Below are positions 46,857 to 55,822 of a stretch of 64,000 nt of DNA, in pieces. Source of the stretch: Dyella psychrodurans (GTDB lineage Bacteria; Pseudomonadota; Gammaproteobacteria; Xanthomonadales; Rhodanobacteraceae); contig NZ_QRBF01000001.1 of NCBI RefSeq assembly GCF_003363265.1, forward strand, positions 1 to 64,000, written 5' to 3'. The notes under the pieces were generated by a model, which made no database searches, was not told the DNA's origin, and saw only the letters and a program-made list of their open reading frames with translations. The position numbers were made by a program, and so were the translations under genes. Position 1 is the first letter of the stretch. Each line of letters opens with the position of its first letter.

Positions 46857-48347
46857 ATGTCTTACCGTATTACCGCTCGTTCCCTCCGTCTGGTTTCGCT
46901 GGTCGCTGCGCTGGTTGAGGTAGCCGGCTGTGCTTCGGGAGGCGCGGCGGCAAAGCCGCAGCCGCCTTCGGCGTCGCTCAATGCGTTGTATGCGCAGATC
47001 GACCAGGCCAGCCAAAGCTACGAGACGGCCCTTCAGCAGACGCGCGCGGGCGACCAGGAGGCTGCGGAGAAGACCCTGGAAGGATCGATCAATCAGCTGA
47101 AGGACGCGGCAGCGCATTGCGGCGTCACGCCCGGATGCGATCCGCAGCGCTTTTTCTCGGTTTACGATCATCTGCTGCGGCTGAAGGACGGCAGCTTCAT
47201 CGGTGACCAGACGCCTGGCGAGGACACCAGCGACGCCACCGCGGGTGCGCTGCCTGGTCAAGCCGGCGCCGCCAGCCTGCCTGAGGCGCAACGCAGCGTG
47301 ACGCTGTTGCGCGGACATCAGCTTTCCGAACTGATCGCGATGAACGGCCCGGTGAAGGCCGCGCTGGAAATGTGGCTGACCCAGTGGCGCTCGAACCTGA
47401 TGGACGCCTACGTCAACTACCAATACCTGCGCCACGAGATGTGGCCCCAATATCAGCAGGAAGGGCTGCCGGAAGCGTTGCTGTTCGGCATTCTCGCCAA
47501 GGAATCGGGTGGCAAGGTGCACGCCGTTTCGCGCTCCGGCGCGGCGGGCCCGCTGCAGTTCATGTACGCCACGGGGCTTCGCTTCGGGCTCAGCGACCAG
47601 GATGGATTCGATACGCGCTTTGATCCGACTGAATCGGCGCGTGCGAACGCCCAATACGTGGACGAGCAATTGAAGGTCTTCAACGACAATCTCGAACTCA
47701 CGCTTGCCGCCTACAACGGCGGCGAGGGGCGCATGCGCAGATTGGTGGGCGACGATACGTCGGTGAGCTTCTACGACCCGCGCATTTACGCCCAGGTGTC
47801 GCAGGAAACCCGCGACTACGTGCCGGAAGTGCTGGCGGCGGCATGGCTGTTCCTGCACCCGGACAGTTACAACCTGCGTTTTCCGCAGCTCGATGGCGAG
47901 CCCGGAAGCATCACGCTCAAGCGTACGGCCTCCATTTCGGAACTGACGGTGTGCCTGGGTTCGGTCGACGACATGCCTGCCGGCTGGTTCCGCACTTTGC
48001 GCAACCTCAATCCCAGGCTCGATCCGCAGCAGGAACAGCCGATAGGGGCAGTGCTGCAGGTGCCCAAGCCGCTGGAAAAGGCGTACGCGGTGCGTTGCGT
48101 GGACGGGCCGTGGCCGATCCTTGCCAGCGACCTGCATAACGCCGTGGTTCCCGTATTTCCCGATCCGCAGCCTGCTGTGGCGGCGGACCCGGTCGTTCAC
48201 TACACCGTACGTCGTGGCGACACGCTCTCAAGCATCGTGCGCAGGCACGGCGGTTGTTCCAGTGAGAGCGAAGTGGCCCGGATGAACAACCTGAAGTTCA
48301 ATCACGTGAAGATTGGACAGGTGCTCAAGTTGCCTAGCTGTCGGTAA
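46857..48347 (+). CDS. membrane-bound lytic transglycosylase (SLT + LysM), MltD-like
   Basis: 496 residues. A lipobox-like VEVAGC near residue 24 suggests a lipoprotein. The SLT domain has the catalytic Glu in GILAKESGGKVHAVSRSGAA (about residue 218), GPLQFM and LTLAAYNGGEGRM. A LysM domain ends the protein (VHYTVRRGDTLSSIVRR, NNLKFNHVKIGQVLKL). It cleaves peptidoglycan to 1,6-anhydro sugars. A helical region precedes the catalytic domain. Family certain; exact name (MltD or a relative) less so. Confidence 0.85.
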   Translation: MSYRITARSLRLVSLVAALVEVAGCASGGAAAKPQPPSASLNALYAQIDQASQSYETALQQTRAGDQEAAEKTLEGSINQLKDAAAHCGVTPGCDPQRFFSVYDHLLRLKDGSFIGDQTPGEDTSDATAGALPGQAGAASLPEAQRSVTLLRGHQLSELIAMNGPVKAALEMWLTQWRSNLMDAYVNYQYLRHEMWPQYQQEGLPEALLFGILAKESGGKVHAVSRSGAAGPLQFMYATGLRFGLSDQDGFDTRFDPTESARANAQYVDEQLKVFNDNLELTLAAYNGGEGRMRRLVGDDTSVSFYDPRIYAQVSQETRDYVPEVLAAAWLFLHPDSYNLRFPQLDGEPGSITLKRTASISELTVCLGSVDDMPAGWFRTLRNLNPRLDPQQEQPIGAVLQVPKPLEKAYAVRCVDGPWPILASDLHNAVVPVFPDPQPAVAADPVVHYTVRRGDTLSSIVRRHGGCSSESEVARMNNLKFNHVKIGQVLKLPSCR

Positions 48348-48359
48348 ACGCTCAAGGGG

Positions 48360-48495
48360 CGAGGGAAGAGTAGCGAGGGTTGCCTCGATGGCAGGCCACC
48401 GCCTGGAGCGGCCTGCCGGAATGCCTTCGTTGTCGCCATTCCTTTCCCATATCGGAGAGTAGGAGCTCCTGGAAGCCCTCGCTACTCATCCCTCG
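48360..48495. repeat. nested inverted-repeat element (MITE/BIME-like)
   Basis: Outer arms 48360-48379 and 48476-48495 are inverted repeats with 19 of 20 matches. Inside lies a second inverted repeat, GGCAGGCC near 48390 with GGCCTGCC near 48410. No reading frame of note. It lies between two convergent genes and resembles mobile palindromic intergenic elements. Confidence 0.65.
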
Positions 48496-48552
48496 TCCCT
48501 TCGTCTGCGGTGACGCGAGGCAATCGTCTTCGATGTGTGGAACGAGGTGGGC

Positions 48553-48993
48553 TTAGGCGGCGGCGCCCGAGCGCATCCACTGTGCGGCGGCATTGGCCTG
48601 TTCGCCTCCCGTGTCGCGCAGCTCACGCAATACGCGCAGAAGCTGGCGGTGTTGCGGTTGCAGCGAGACGTACTGCGAATCCTTGGTTTCGTGATAGGCC
48701 ACGGCCAACCACAGGGCGATGCCGCGCAGGGCGACCTCGGGATTCTCGGATTTCGATCGGTTGTAGCCGATGTCAGTGCCTTGACCCCAGGGCATGTAGC
48801 GCTGTTCCGGCGCCGTGCCATAGAGATGCGGGAATTCGCACTTGGACGCCTGGCCGATTTCCCGCAGCGCCATAAGGCCGAGGCGGGAGCGAGTGCGCAC
48901 GGGCAGCGAGGAGATGCTGCGCTCGATCTGCTGGAACTGACGCTGCAGCTGACGGGCACGAGTCATCGCGATAAGGCGGGTGACAATCTGCAT
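48553..48993 (-). CDS. conserved hypothetical protein
   Basis: 146 residues from ATG 48993. Rich in Arg and Gln, mostly helical: an N-terminal basic helix (TRARQLQRQFQQIERSI), then WGQGTDIGYNRS and IALWLAVAYHETKDSQYVSL. No signal peptide or membrane span. No family recognised. It follows psd on the same strand, separated by a hairpin. Codon use looks like the core genome, so I consider it a real gene. Confidence 0.65.
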   Translation of the reverse strand: MQIVTRLIAMTRARQLQRQFQQIERSISSLPVRTRSRLGLMALREIGQASKCEFPHLYGTAPEQRYMPWGQGTDIGYNRSKSENPEVALRGIALWLAVAYHETKDSQYVSLQPQHRQLLRVLRELRDTGGEQANAAAQWMRSGAAA

Positions 48994-49105
48994 GGGACCC
49001 CTCATTGGACAGATGCCGCACGGTCGCGCGCGGATTGGCAACGGAGGATAGCGATACCTTTTTGGGTGATGCGCCGAAAACGTCACAAAATGACGACATG
49101 CGTCA

Positions 49106-49137
49106 ACGTTCGGCGAATTGGGCATATCGCCGAACGT
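49106..49137 (-). terminator. hairpin after psd
   Basis: A perfect 11-bp stem (49106-49116 with 49127-49137) has a 10-nt loop, 12 bp after the psd stop codon. The T run is poor, so termination may be partial, letting the 146-residue gene be co-transcribed. Confidence 0.6.
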
Positions 49138-49148
49138 GCTTGAATCGA

Positions 49149-49994
49149 TTAAGTGTGACGCAGTTCTCCTATTCGCTCGCCGACTTTGATCGCCTGCTGC
49201 GGCGTGAGCGCATCCAGTTCGGCGCTCCCCTCTGGCAGCAGCACGATCACGGTGGAGCCCATGTTGAAGCGCGCCATCTCGCTGAAGCGATCGAGGGAAA
49301 TGTTCTGCCCTGCGAACGATTTGCGCCGGATCGACGGCGCATAAGGCGGAATCACCAACCCATCCCAGACGGTGGCGACCGACGACACGAGGATGGCGCC
49401 GACCATCACCACGGCGAATGGCCCGTGCTCGCCTTCGAAGTGACAGACCAGTCGCTCATTGCGTGCGAACAGTCGAGGAATCGCATCGACGGCAAAAGGG
49501 GCCACGCTGAAGATTCGGCCCGGGATATGCACGGTCTCCCTCAGCTCGCCGCGCAGTGGCATGTGCACGCGATGGTAGTCGCGCGGCGAGAGGTAGATGG
49601 TGACGAAACGTCCGCGCCGATAGGGGGCCGCTGCGGCTTCGTCACCAAGCAGCTCGGCGGCCGTGTATTCCTGTCCCTTGGCCTGGAAGATGCGGCCGTC
49701 GAGGATAGGGCCCGCCTGGCTGATGCGACCGTCTGCCGGCGAGAGCAGGGCGGCCGGGGTTGCATCAGCACGGCGGGCATCGGGGCGCAATTTGCGCGTG
49801 AAGAACGCATTGAAGTGAGGGTAGGCGAGAGGGTCCGGTTGTGCGGCTTCGGCCATGTTGACCTGATAGCGGCGCACGATCTGGCTCACCAGGAAGTTCT
49901 TCCAGGGCGCGAATGTCCAGCGCGTGGCCCAGTAAACCACGCGCGACAAAGCGCGGTGAGGAAGGATGTATTGCAGGAATACCTTGAAAGTCAT
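49149..49994 (-). CDS. psd: phosphatidylserine decarboxylase
   Basis: 281 residues from ATG 49994; a longer frame upstream overlaps the divergent cupin gene and is not used. Conserved blocks LSPADGRI, YLSPRDYHRVHMP, and the self-cleavage site FNMGSTVIVLL, where Ser247 becomes the pyruvoyl prosthetic group (Met replaces the more usual Leu before Gly-Ser-Thr). It makes phosphatidylethanolamine at the inner membrane. Confidence 0.93.
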   Translation of the reverse strand: MTFKVFLQYILPHRALSRVVYWATRWTFAPWKNFLVSQIVRRYQVNMAEAAQPDPLAYPHFNAFFTRKLRPDARRADATPAALLSPADGRISQAGPILDGRIFQAKGQEYTAAELLGDEAAAAPYRRGRFVTIYLSPRDYHRVHMPLRGELRETVHIPGRIFSVAPFAVDAIPRLFARNERLVCHFEGEHGPFAVVMVGAILVSSVATVWDGLVIPPYAPSIRRKSFAGQNISLDRFSEMARFNMGSTVIVLLPEGSAELDALTPQQAIKVGERIGELRHT

Positions 49995-50061
49995 CCGGCA
50001 AGTATAAGGAAAACGGAACGATTCCAGGCGGGGGCTGCGATGGTTCCGTGGGGAGGTTCTA

Positions 50062-50388
50062 ATGCAACAACGTATGACACCAGCCGTGGCATTGGCCGTA
50101 CTCGACCAAGCCAGAAAGTCTTCGCTTGGCATGTTCAAGCACGGTTCGCTGGAGGTGGAAATCTTCCAGCCGGCCGGCATCGACACGCAGACACCGCACC
50201 GCCGCGACGAACTGTGCGTGGTGATTTCCGGGAAGGGCTACTTCGTCTGCGGAGACACGCGACAACCCTTCGGGCCTGGCGAAGTCTTGTTCGTGCCCGC
50301 CGGCACGCCCCATCACTTTGAGGATTTCAGCAGGGATTTCAGCGCCTGGGTGATGTTCTACGGACCCCAGGGAGGCGAGGCGGCGTGA
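50062..50388 (+). CDS. small cupin-domain protein
   Basis: 108 residues, a single cupin barrel. Motif 1 is degenerate (PHRRDELCVVISGKGYFVCG); motif 2 VPAGTPHHFEDF has the metal-type histidines. The function is unknown: such cupins bind small molecules or sugars. Divergent from psd with 67 bp between, and followed 9 bp later by prmB. Confidence 0.8.
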   Translation: MQQRMTPAVALAVLDQARKSSLGMFKHGSLEVEIFQPAGIDTQTPHRRDELCVVISGKGYFVCGDTRQPFGPGEVLFVPAGTPHHFEDFSRDFSAWVMFYGPQGGEAA

Positions 50389-50397
50389 GCCTTAGTC

Positions 50398-51393
50398 ATG
50401 AACCTGCATGGGGCCGACGTTGAGCAGTCGCTATACTTCACAGCCCCCAAGCCGGACCGTGCCTACGTGACTGCCGAACTCGCCTCGATCATCGACTTTA
50501 TCCGTTACGGCGCCAGCCGCTTTTCCGCGGCCGGGCTGACTTTCGGGCACAGCCACGACAACCCGATCGATGAAGCCACCCATCTGGTGCTGGCCAGCCT
50601 GCATCTGCCGCCGGATATTCCGCCGGCCTACGGCGCCAGCAAGCTGACGGCCGAGGAGCGCGTGCGTGTGCTCAATCTGATCGAGCGACGCGTCAATGAG
50701 CGCCTGCCGGTGGCCTATCTCGTCGGCGAAACCTGGTTCGCCGGCTTGAAATTCAAGAGCGACCGCCGTGCCCTGGTGCCGCGCTCGCCCATCGCCGAAT
50801 TGATCGAGTCAGGCTTCACGCCGTGGCTCGACGGCCGTCATGTCGAGCGTGCGCTGGACCTGTGCACCGGTTCGGGCTGCATCGGCATCGCGATGGCCGA
50901 GTACAACCCGCATTGGCATGTCGACATTGTCGACATCAGCGACGATGCGCTGTCGCTGGCACGCGAGAACGTGGCGTTCCAGCACGTCGTCGATCGCGTG
51001 GACGTGGTCCGCTCCGATCTTTTTGCGGGGCTCAAGGGGCGCAAATACGACCTGATCGTTTCCAATCCGCCTTACGTCACCGAAGACGAATACGCCGCAT
51101 TGCCCGGCGAATACAGTCACGAACCGAAACTCGGCCTGACCTCCGGCGAAGACGGTCTGGATATCTGCCTGCGCATGCTTGATGAAGCGGCCGAGCACCT
51201 TACCGCCGACGGCTTGCTGATCGTGGAGGTCGGCGAGAGCGAGCATGCGCTCAACGCCTTGTTGCCCGAAGTGCCTTTCGTCTGGATCGAGTTCAAGGTG
51301 GGGCCGATGGGCGTGTTCGCGCTTGAGCGGCGTGAACTGATCGAGCACGCTGATGCGATCCGCGCGGCCGCCACTGCTCGTCGCGCGCGCTGA
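50398..51393 (+). CDS. prmB: ribosomal protein L3 glutamine N5-methyltransferase PrmB
   Basis: 331 residues. N-terminal helical domain, then class I methyltransferase with LDLCTGSGCIGIAMA and the catalytic NPPYVTEDEY motif. It methylates a glutamine of ribosomal protein uL3. The MNLHGADVE start has no strong ribosome site; a later start is conceivable. An aroC gene downstream, as here, is common for prmB. Confidence 0.93.
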   Translation: MNLHGADVEQSLYFTAPKPDRAYVTAELASIIDFIRYGASRFSAAGLTFGHSHDNPIDEATHLVLASLHLPPDIPPAYGASKLTAEERVRVLNLIERRVNERLPVAYLVGETWFAGLKFKSDRRALVPRSPIAELIESGFTPWLDGRHVERALDLCTGSGCIGIAMAEYNPHWHVDIVDISDDALSLARENVAFQHVVDRVDVVRSDLFAGLKGRKYDLIVSNPPYVTEDEYAALPGEYSHEPKLGLTSGEDGLDICLRMLDEAAEHLTADGLLIVEVGESEHALNALLPEVPFVWIEFKVGPMGVFALERRELIEHADAIRAAATARRAR

Positions 51394-51410
51394 GCGGATG
51401 ATCGCTGCGC

Positions 51411-51962
51411 GTGGAACTGGCCACCGCAAGGCTGCGCCTGGACGCATTGCGTGAAGACGATGCGGATGCGTTGTTTCGGTATCGCTCCGACCCGTCTGTC
51501 GCTCTCTATCAGGGCTGGTGTCCCGAGACGCGCGAGGACGTGCTGGATTTCATTCGCGCGCAGTGTCATGCGTCGCTGGACCATCCCGACGGCTGGTTTC
51601 AACGTGCCATCCGGCTGTCCGGCGATGGCACATTGATAGGCGATATGGGCGTGTACGTTCCGCGTGATCGTGAGGGATCGTACGAATTCGGTATCACCCT
51701 GGCGCCATTGCACCAGCGCAAGGGATTTGCTCGCGAAGCGGCTTCTGCGGTGCTGGGCTTCCTGTTCGAAATACGGGGCGCACGACGTGTGCAGGCGTCG
51801 ATCGATCCCCGCAATCTGGCCAGCGCGGCGCTGCTGCGGTCGCTGGGCATGCGCGAGGAGGCCCACTTTCGGAAGAGTCTGAAGGTGCGTGGCGAGTGGG
51901 TCGATGACGTCATCTTCGCCCTGCTGGCGTCGGAGTGGCCGCCGGACGGCGCGCGCGTTTAA
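51411..51962 (+). CDS. GNAT family N-acetyltransferase
   Basis: 183 residues from GTG 51411. RimJ/RimL-type layout: TARLRLDALREDDADALF at the start, EFGITLAPLHQRKGFAREAA as the acetyl-CoA binding motif A, and NLASAALLRSLGMREEAHF near the end. The acceptor could be a protein N-terminus or a small amine; unknown. It lies between prmB and aroC, 17 bp after prmB. Confidence 0.85.
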   Translation: MELATARLRLDALREDDADALFRYRSDPSVALYQGWCPETREDVLDFIRAQCHASLDHPDGWFQRAIRLSGDGTLIGDMGVYVPRDREGSYEFGITLAPLHQRKGFAREAASAVLGFLFEIRGARRVQASIDPRNLASAALLRSLGMREEAHFRKSLKVRGEWVDDVIFALLASEWPPDGARV

Positions 51963-52079
51963 GAAGCCGCAGCGCCGGATCGCTAGGCGTGGCAAGATGC
52001 GGGGATTGTCCGGCGATTCGCGCGTGCCGCGCTCCCGGATTAGGCGTCTTTGCCACCATCCACTGCTACTGGTTTCCCC

Positions 52080-53168
52080 GTGTCCAGCAACTCCACCGGC
52101 AAGCTATTCACTGTTACGACCTTCGGCGAAAGCCATGGACCCGCCATCGGCTGCGTGATCGACGGCTGCCCTCCGGGATTGTCGATTGACGTCGAAGCAT
52201 TCCGCACGGATCTCGATCGTCGCGCCACCGGGCGCAGCCGGCACACATCGCAGCGCCGCGAAGCCGACGAGGTGGAAATACTTTCCGGCGTGTATCAGGG
52301 ACGCACCACCGGCACGCCGATCGCGCTGCTGATCCGCAACACCGACCAGCGCAGCAAGGACTACGGCGATATCGTCGACACCTTCCGGCCGGGGCACGCC
52401 GATTACACCTATTGGCAGAAGTACGGCATCCGCGATCCGCGCGGCGGCGGACGCTCCTCGGCGCGCGAGACCACCATGCGTGTCGCGGCGGCGGTGATTG
52501 CCAAGAAGTGGCTGGCCGAGCGCTACGGTGTGCTCATTCGCGGTTACCTGGCCCAGCTTGGCGAGGTCACGCCTGAAGGTTTCGATTGGGATGCGGTGGA
52601 GCAGAATTCGTTTTTCTGGCCGCATGAACCCCAGGTTCCCGCACTCGAAAAATACATGGACGCCTTGCGCAAGTCCGGCGATTCGGTCGGCGCGCGCGTG
52701 AACGTCGATGCCGAAGGCGTGCCTCCGGGCTGGGGCGAGCCGATCTACGGCAAGCTGGATGGCGACCTGGCCGCCGCCCTCATGTCCATCAATGCGGTGA
52801 AAGGCGTCGAAATCGGCGACGGTTTCGATGCCGTCGCACAGCGCGGAAGCCAGCATAGGGACGAAATGCATATGGACGGCTTTACGTCCAATCATGCGGG
52901 TGGCATCCTTGGCGGGATCAGTACGGGGCAGGTTGTGCGTGCCTCGATCGCGCTCAAGCCCACTTCCAGCATTCTGATTCCCGGCCACAGCGTGAACCTG
53001 GTCGGCGAGCCGGTCGACGTGGTGACCAAAGGGCGCCATGATCCCTGCGTCGGGATCCGCGCCACCCCCATTGCCGAGGCGATGATGGCACTGGTGCTGA
53101 TGGACCACGCATTGCGCCACCGTGCGCAATGCGGCGACGTGGGCGAGATAAAACCACGTATTCCCTGA
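52080..53168 (+). CDS. aroC: chorismate synthase
   Basis: 362 residues from GTG 52080, giving the family's usual start [19 protein letters not shown]; a TTG 10 codons upstream is less likely. Signature blocks: [43 protein letters not shown] and [13 protein letters not shown] bind FMN and EPSP. It makes chorismate, the precursor of aromatic amino acids including the tryptophan made by trpFBA further right. Confidence 0.95.
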   Translation: MSSNSTGKLFTVTTFGESHGPAIGCVIDGCPPGLSIDVEAFRTDLDRRATGRSRHTSQRREADEVEILSGVYQGRTTGTPIALLIRNTDQRSKDYGDIVDTFRPGHADYTYWQKYGIRDPRGGGRSSARETTMRVAAAVIAKKWLAERYGVLIRGYLAQLGEVTPEGFDWDAVEQNSFFWPHEPQVPALEKYMDALRKSGDSVGARVNVDAEGVPPGWGEPIYGKLDGDLAAALMSINAVKGVEIGDGFDAVAQRGSQHRDEMHMDGFTSNHAGGILGGISTGQVVRASIALKPTSSILIPGHSVNLVGEPVDVVTKGRHDPCVGIRATPIAEAMMALVLMDHALRHRAQCGDVGEIKPRIP

Positions 53169-53240
53169 TGGAGCAGGGAGCCGGTACCGCAAGCGGTTCG
53201 GTCCGGCAGGCAGCAGGTGTCCGAGGTAGTTGTCGTCACG

Positions 53241-54254
53241 ATGAGCAAATCACACAGCGTCTGGGTTTCGCGCCCATTGTTTCCCGAGGTACTGGCGACA
53301 CTCGCCCAGTACGTGGACGTGAGCGTGGAACCCAAGGAAAGCAAGCGCACGCCGGAGCAATTGCGCGCCAAGTTGGCCCATGTCGACGGTGCGATAGTCG
53401 GGCTGGGCGATCGCATCGATGCCGGCGTGCTGGCGGGCAACCGGCGATTGCGCGCGATCGCGAATCTCGGCGTGGGCTACAACAACCTGGACGTTCCCGC
53501 ACTGACGGCGGCGGGCATTGTCGCCACCAACACGCCGGACGTCCTCACGCAGACGACGGCCGATTATGCGTGGGCCTTGCTTCTGGCTGCGGCGCGCCGC
53601 GTCTGCAGTGCCGAGCGCTGGTTGAGGGCAGGGCGCTGGCGCGGCGGGATGCGTTTCGACGATTGGCTGGGCGTGGACGTCCACGGCAAGACGCTGGGCA
53701 TTCTCGGCATGGGACGCATTGGACAGGCCGTGGCGCGACGCGGTGCCGGCTTCGACATGAAAGTCATCTACCACAACCGTTCCAGGCTGCCCGACGCCGT
53801 CGAGCGCGAATGTCGTGCGGAATGGGTGGAGAAGAGCGAGCTGCTCAAGCGTGCGGATCACCTCGTGCTGGTGCTTCCGTACAACGCGCAAAGCCACCAT
53901 GCGATCGGCGCGACGGAACTCGAACACATGAAACCCACGGCGGTCCTGGTGAATATCGCGCGTGGCGGTATCGTGGACGATGCCGCCCTGGCGGTCGCGC
54001 TGCGCGAGGGGCGGCTGGCGGCCGCAGGCCTGGATGTCTTCGAGGGCGAGCCTTCCGTGAATCCGGCTTTGCGCGAACTCGACAATGCCGTGCTAAGCCC
54101 GCATATCGCCAGCGCCAGCGCCGATACGCGCCGCGCGATGGCCCAATTGGCCGCCGACAATTTGCTGGCCGCGCTGGGCCACGGCCCCAACGCGGGGCAC
54201 CCGCCTTCATTACTGAATCCTGAAGCACGGGGTAGACGCACCGGTGAAACGTGA
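53241..54254 (+). CDS. D-2-hydroxyacid dehydrogenase (GhrB-like)
   Basis: 337 residues from ATG 53241; 8 extra codons upstream are possible. NAD(P)-binding GILGMGRIGQAVARRG, with the catalytic Arg in NIARGGIVDD, Glu in DVFEGEP and His in SPHIASAS. Closest in pattern to glyoxylate/hydroxypyruvate reductases. Its substrate is not fixed by sequence. It is 72 bp after aroC and 82 bp before asd. Confidence 0.88.
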   Translation: MSKSHSVWVSRPLFPEVLATLAQYVDVSVEPKESKRTPEQLRAKLAHVDGAIVGLGDRIDAGVLAGNRRLRAIANLGVGYNNLDVPALTAAGIVATNTPDVLTQTTADYAWALLLAAARRVCSAERWLRAGRWRGGMRFDDWLGVDVHGKTLGILGMGRIGQAVARRGAGFDMKVIYHNRSRLPDAVERECRAEWVEKSELLKRADHLVLVLPYNAQSHHAIGATELEHMKPTAVLVNIARGGIVDDAALAVALREGRLAAAGLDVFEGEPSVNPALRELDNAVLSPHIASASADTRRAMAQLAADNLLAALGHGPNAGHPPSLLNPEARGRRTGET

Positions 54255-54336
54255 TATGCCTCACGCTGACGAAGCCCTGCCGTGTCGTTCATGCGCCGCG
54301 CAGGCTAGATTCCAATTCCCTGACAAGTGACCCGAG

Positions 54337-55365
54337 ATGAGCAAGAAGAGCAGTTACAAGGTAGCCATGGTAGGCGCGACCGGCGCCGTGGGTGAGACAT
54401 TGCTGAGCATCCTGGCCCAGCGCGAATTTCCGGTAAGCGAGCTGGTGCCGCTGGCCAGCGAGCGCTCCGCCGGCGGCAAGGTGGAGTTCGGCGGCAAACA
54501 GATCACCGTACGGAACCTGGCTGATTACGACTTCTCGGGCGTGGACATCGCTTTCTTCTCCGCGGGTGGCTCCGTAAGCCGCGTGCATGCGCCGCGCGCG
54601 GCGCAGGCCGGCGCCGTGGTGATCGACAACACCTCGGAGTTTCGCTACCAGGACGATATTCCGCTGGTGGTGAGCGAGGTCAATCCGCATGCCATCGCGC
54701 AGTACACGCAGCGCGGGATCATCGCCAATCCCAATTGCTCCACCATGCAGATGCTGGTGGCGCTGGCGCCGATTCATCGCGCGGTGGGGATCGAGCGCAT
54801 CAACGTGGCCACCTACCAGTCGGTGTCCGGCGCGGGCCGCTCGGGCATGGAAGAACTGGGCAAGCAAACGGCCGCGTTGCTCAATTTCCAGGAAGTGGAA
54901 CGGACCAAGTTCCCCAAGCAGATCGCTTTCAACGTGATCCCGCACATCGACGACTTCCAGCCCAACGGCTACACCAAGGAAGAAATGAAGATGGTGTGGG
55001 AAACGCGCAAGATCCTGGAAGACGAGTCCATCCAGGTGAACCCGACGGCAGTGCGCGTGCCGGTGTTCTACGGCCACGCCGAGGCCGTGCATATCGAGAC
55101 GCGCGACAAGATCACCGCCGAGCAGGCGCGCGCGCTGCTTGAGAATGCCGAAGGCGTGGTCGTGCAGGACGAGCGCAAGCCCGGCGGCTATCCGACCCCT
55201 GTCGGCGACGCCGCTGGCCAGGACCCGGTGTTCGTGGGGCGTCTGCGCGAGGACATTTCCCACGAGCGCGGGCTGGACATGTGGATCGTGGCCGACAACA
55301 TCCGCAAGGGCGCGGCGCTCAACGCCGTGCAGATCGCGGAGCTGCTGATCGAGGACTATCTGTAA
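54337..55365 (+). CDS. asd: aspartate-semialdehyde dehydrogenase
   Basis: 342 residues. NADP motif GATGAVGETLL, catalytic Cys134 in NPNCSTMQM, substrate blocks SGAGRSGMEEL and FYGHAEAVHIETRD. It makes the common precursor of Lys, Met, Thr and diaminopimelate. Its stop codon overlaps the next ATG by one base (TAATG). Confidence 0.95.
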   Translation: MSKKSSYKVAMVGATGAVGETLLSILAQREFPVSELVPLASERSAGGKVEFGGKQITVRNLADYDFSGVDIAFFSAGGSVSRVHAPRAAQAGAVVIDNTSEFRYQDDIPLVVSEVNPHAIAQYTQRGIIANPNCSTMQMLVALAPIHRAVGIERINVATYQSVSGAGRSGMEELGKQTAALLNFQEVERTKFPKQIAFNVIPHIDDFQPNGYTKEEMKMVWETRKILEDESIQVNPTAVRVPVFYGHAEAVHIETRDKITAEQARALLENAEGVVVQDERKPGGYPTPVGDAAGQDPVFVGRLREDISHERGLDMWIVADNIRKGAALNAVQIAELLIEDYL

Positions 55366-55658
55366 TGCGATTTGCCGTGGCAGTGGTAGTGGGGTGTTTG
55401 CTGGTTTCGATGCATGCCTGGGCCGGGCCCCAGGTTTCCGGTACGGCGGCGAGTGCCAAATCCGTGACTGCAACGAACGCAAAAGTGGTCAAAAACCAGG
55501 CCGAAGTCGATCGGCTGCAAAAGGATGTCGGGCAGCAAGAGTCCGTCAATCAGGACGCGGCCGAGCGCCTGCAACAGCAAGACCGTACCATTGCCCAATT
55601 GCGCGACCAGCTGAGGGCCACGCAAGAGGCTTCGAAAAGGCCGGCGGACGGGCATTGA
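55365..55658 (+). CDS. small periplasmic coiled-coil protein coupled to asd
   Basis: 97 residues. Signal peptide MRFAVAVVVGCLLVSMHAWA, then an Ala/Thr-rich stretch and a coiled coil (QAEVDRLQKDVGQQESVNQD and following). Starts inside the asd stop (TAATG), so its translation depends on asd. No family known. Location before fimV, whose product works at the cell pole and septum, raises the possibility of a FimV or envelope partner. Confidence 0.65.
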   Translation: MRFAVAVVVGCLLVSMHAWAGPQVSGTAASAKSVTATNAKVVKNQAEVDRLQKDVGQQESVNQDAAERLQQQDRTIAQLRDQLRATQEASKRPADGH

Positions 55659-55822
55659 CGCCCGTCACGTCTGGCAAAAAAATCGCCCCGGGACGGGCAA
55701 TTACCAGCACTGGCTATTGTTGATTGTCGTTTATCTAACTAAAGTGACGCCTTCCAAGAGAAAGTCACTGCAAGCTGCGGTGATTTTTAGGTAAAGCGTC
55801 CGGTCGTTCGGGGGAGCACGCG

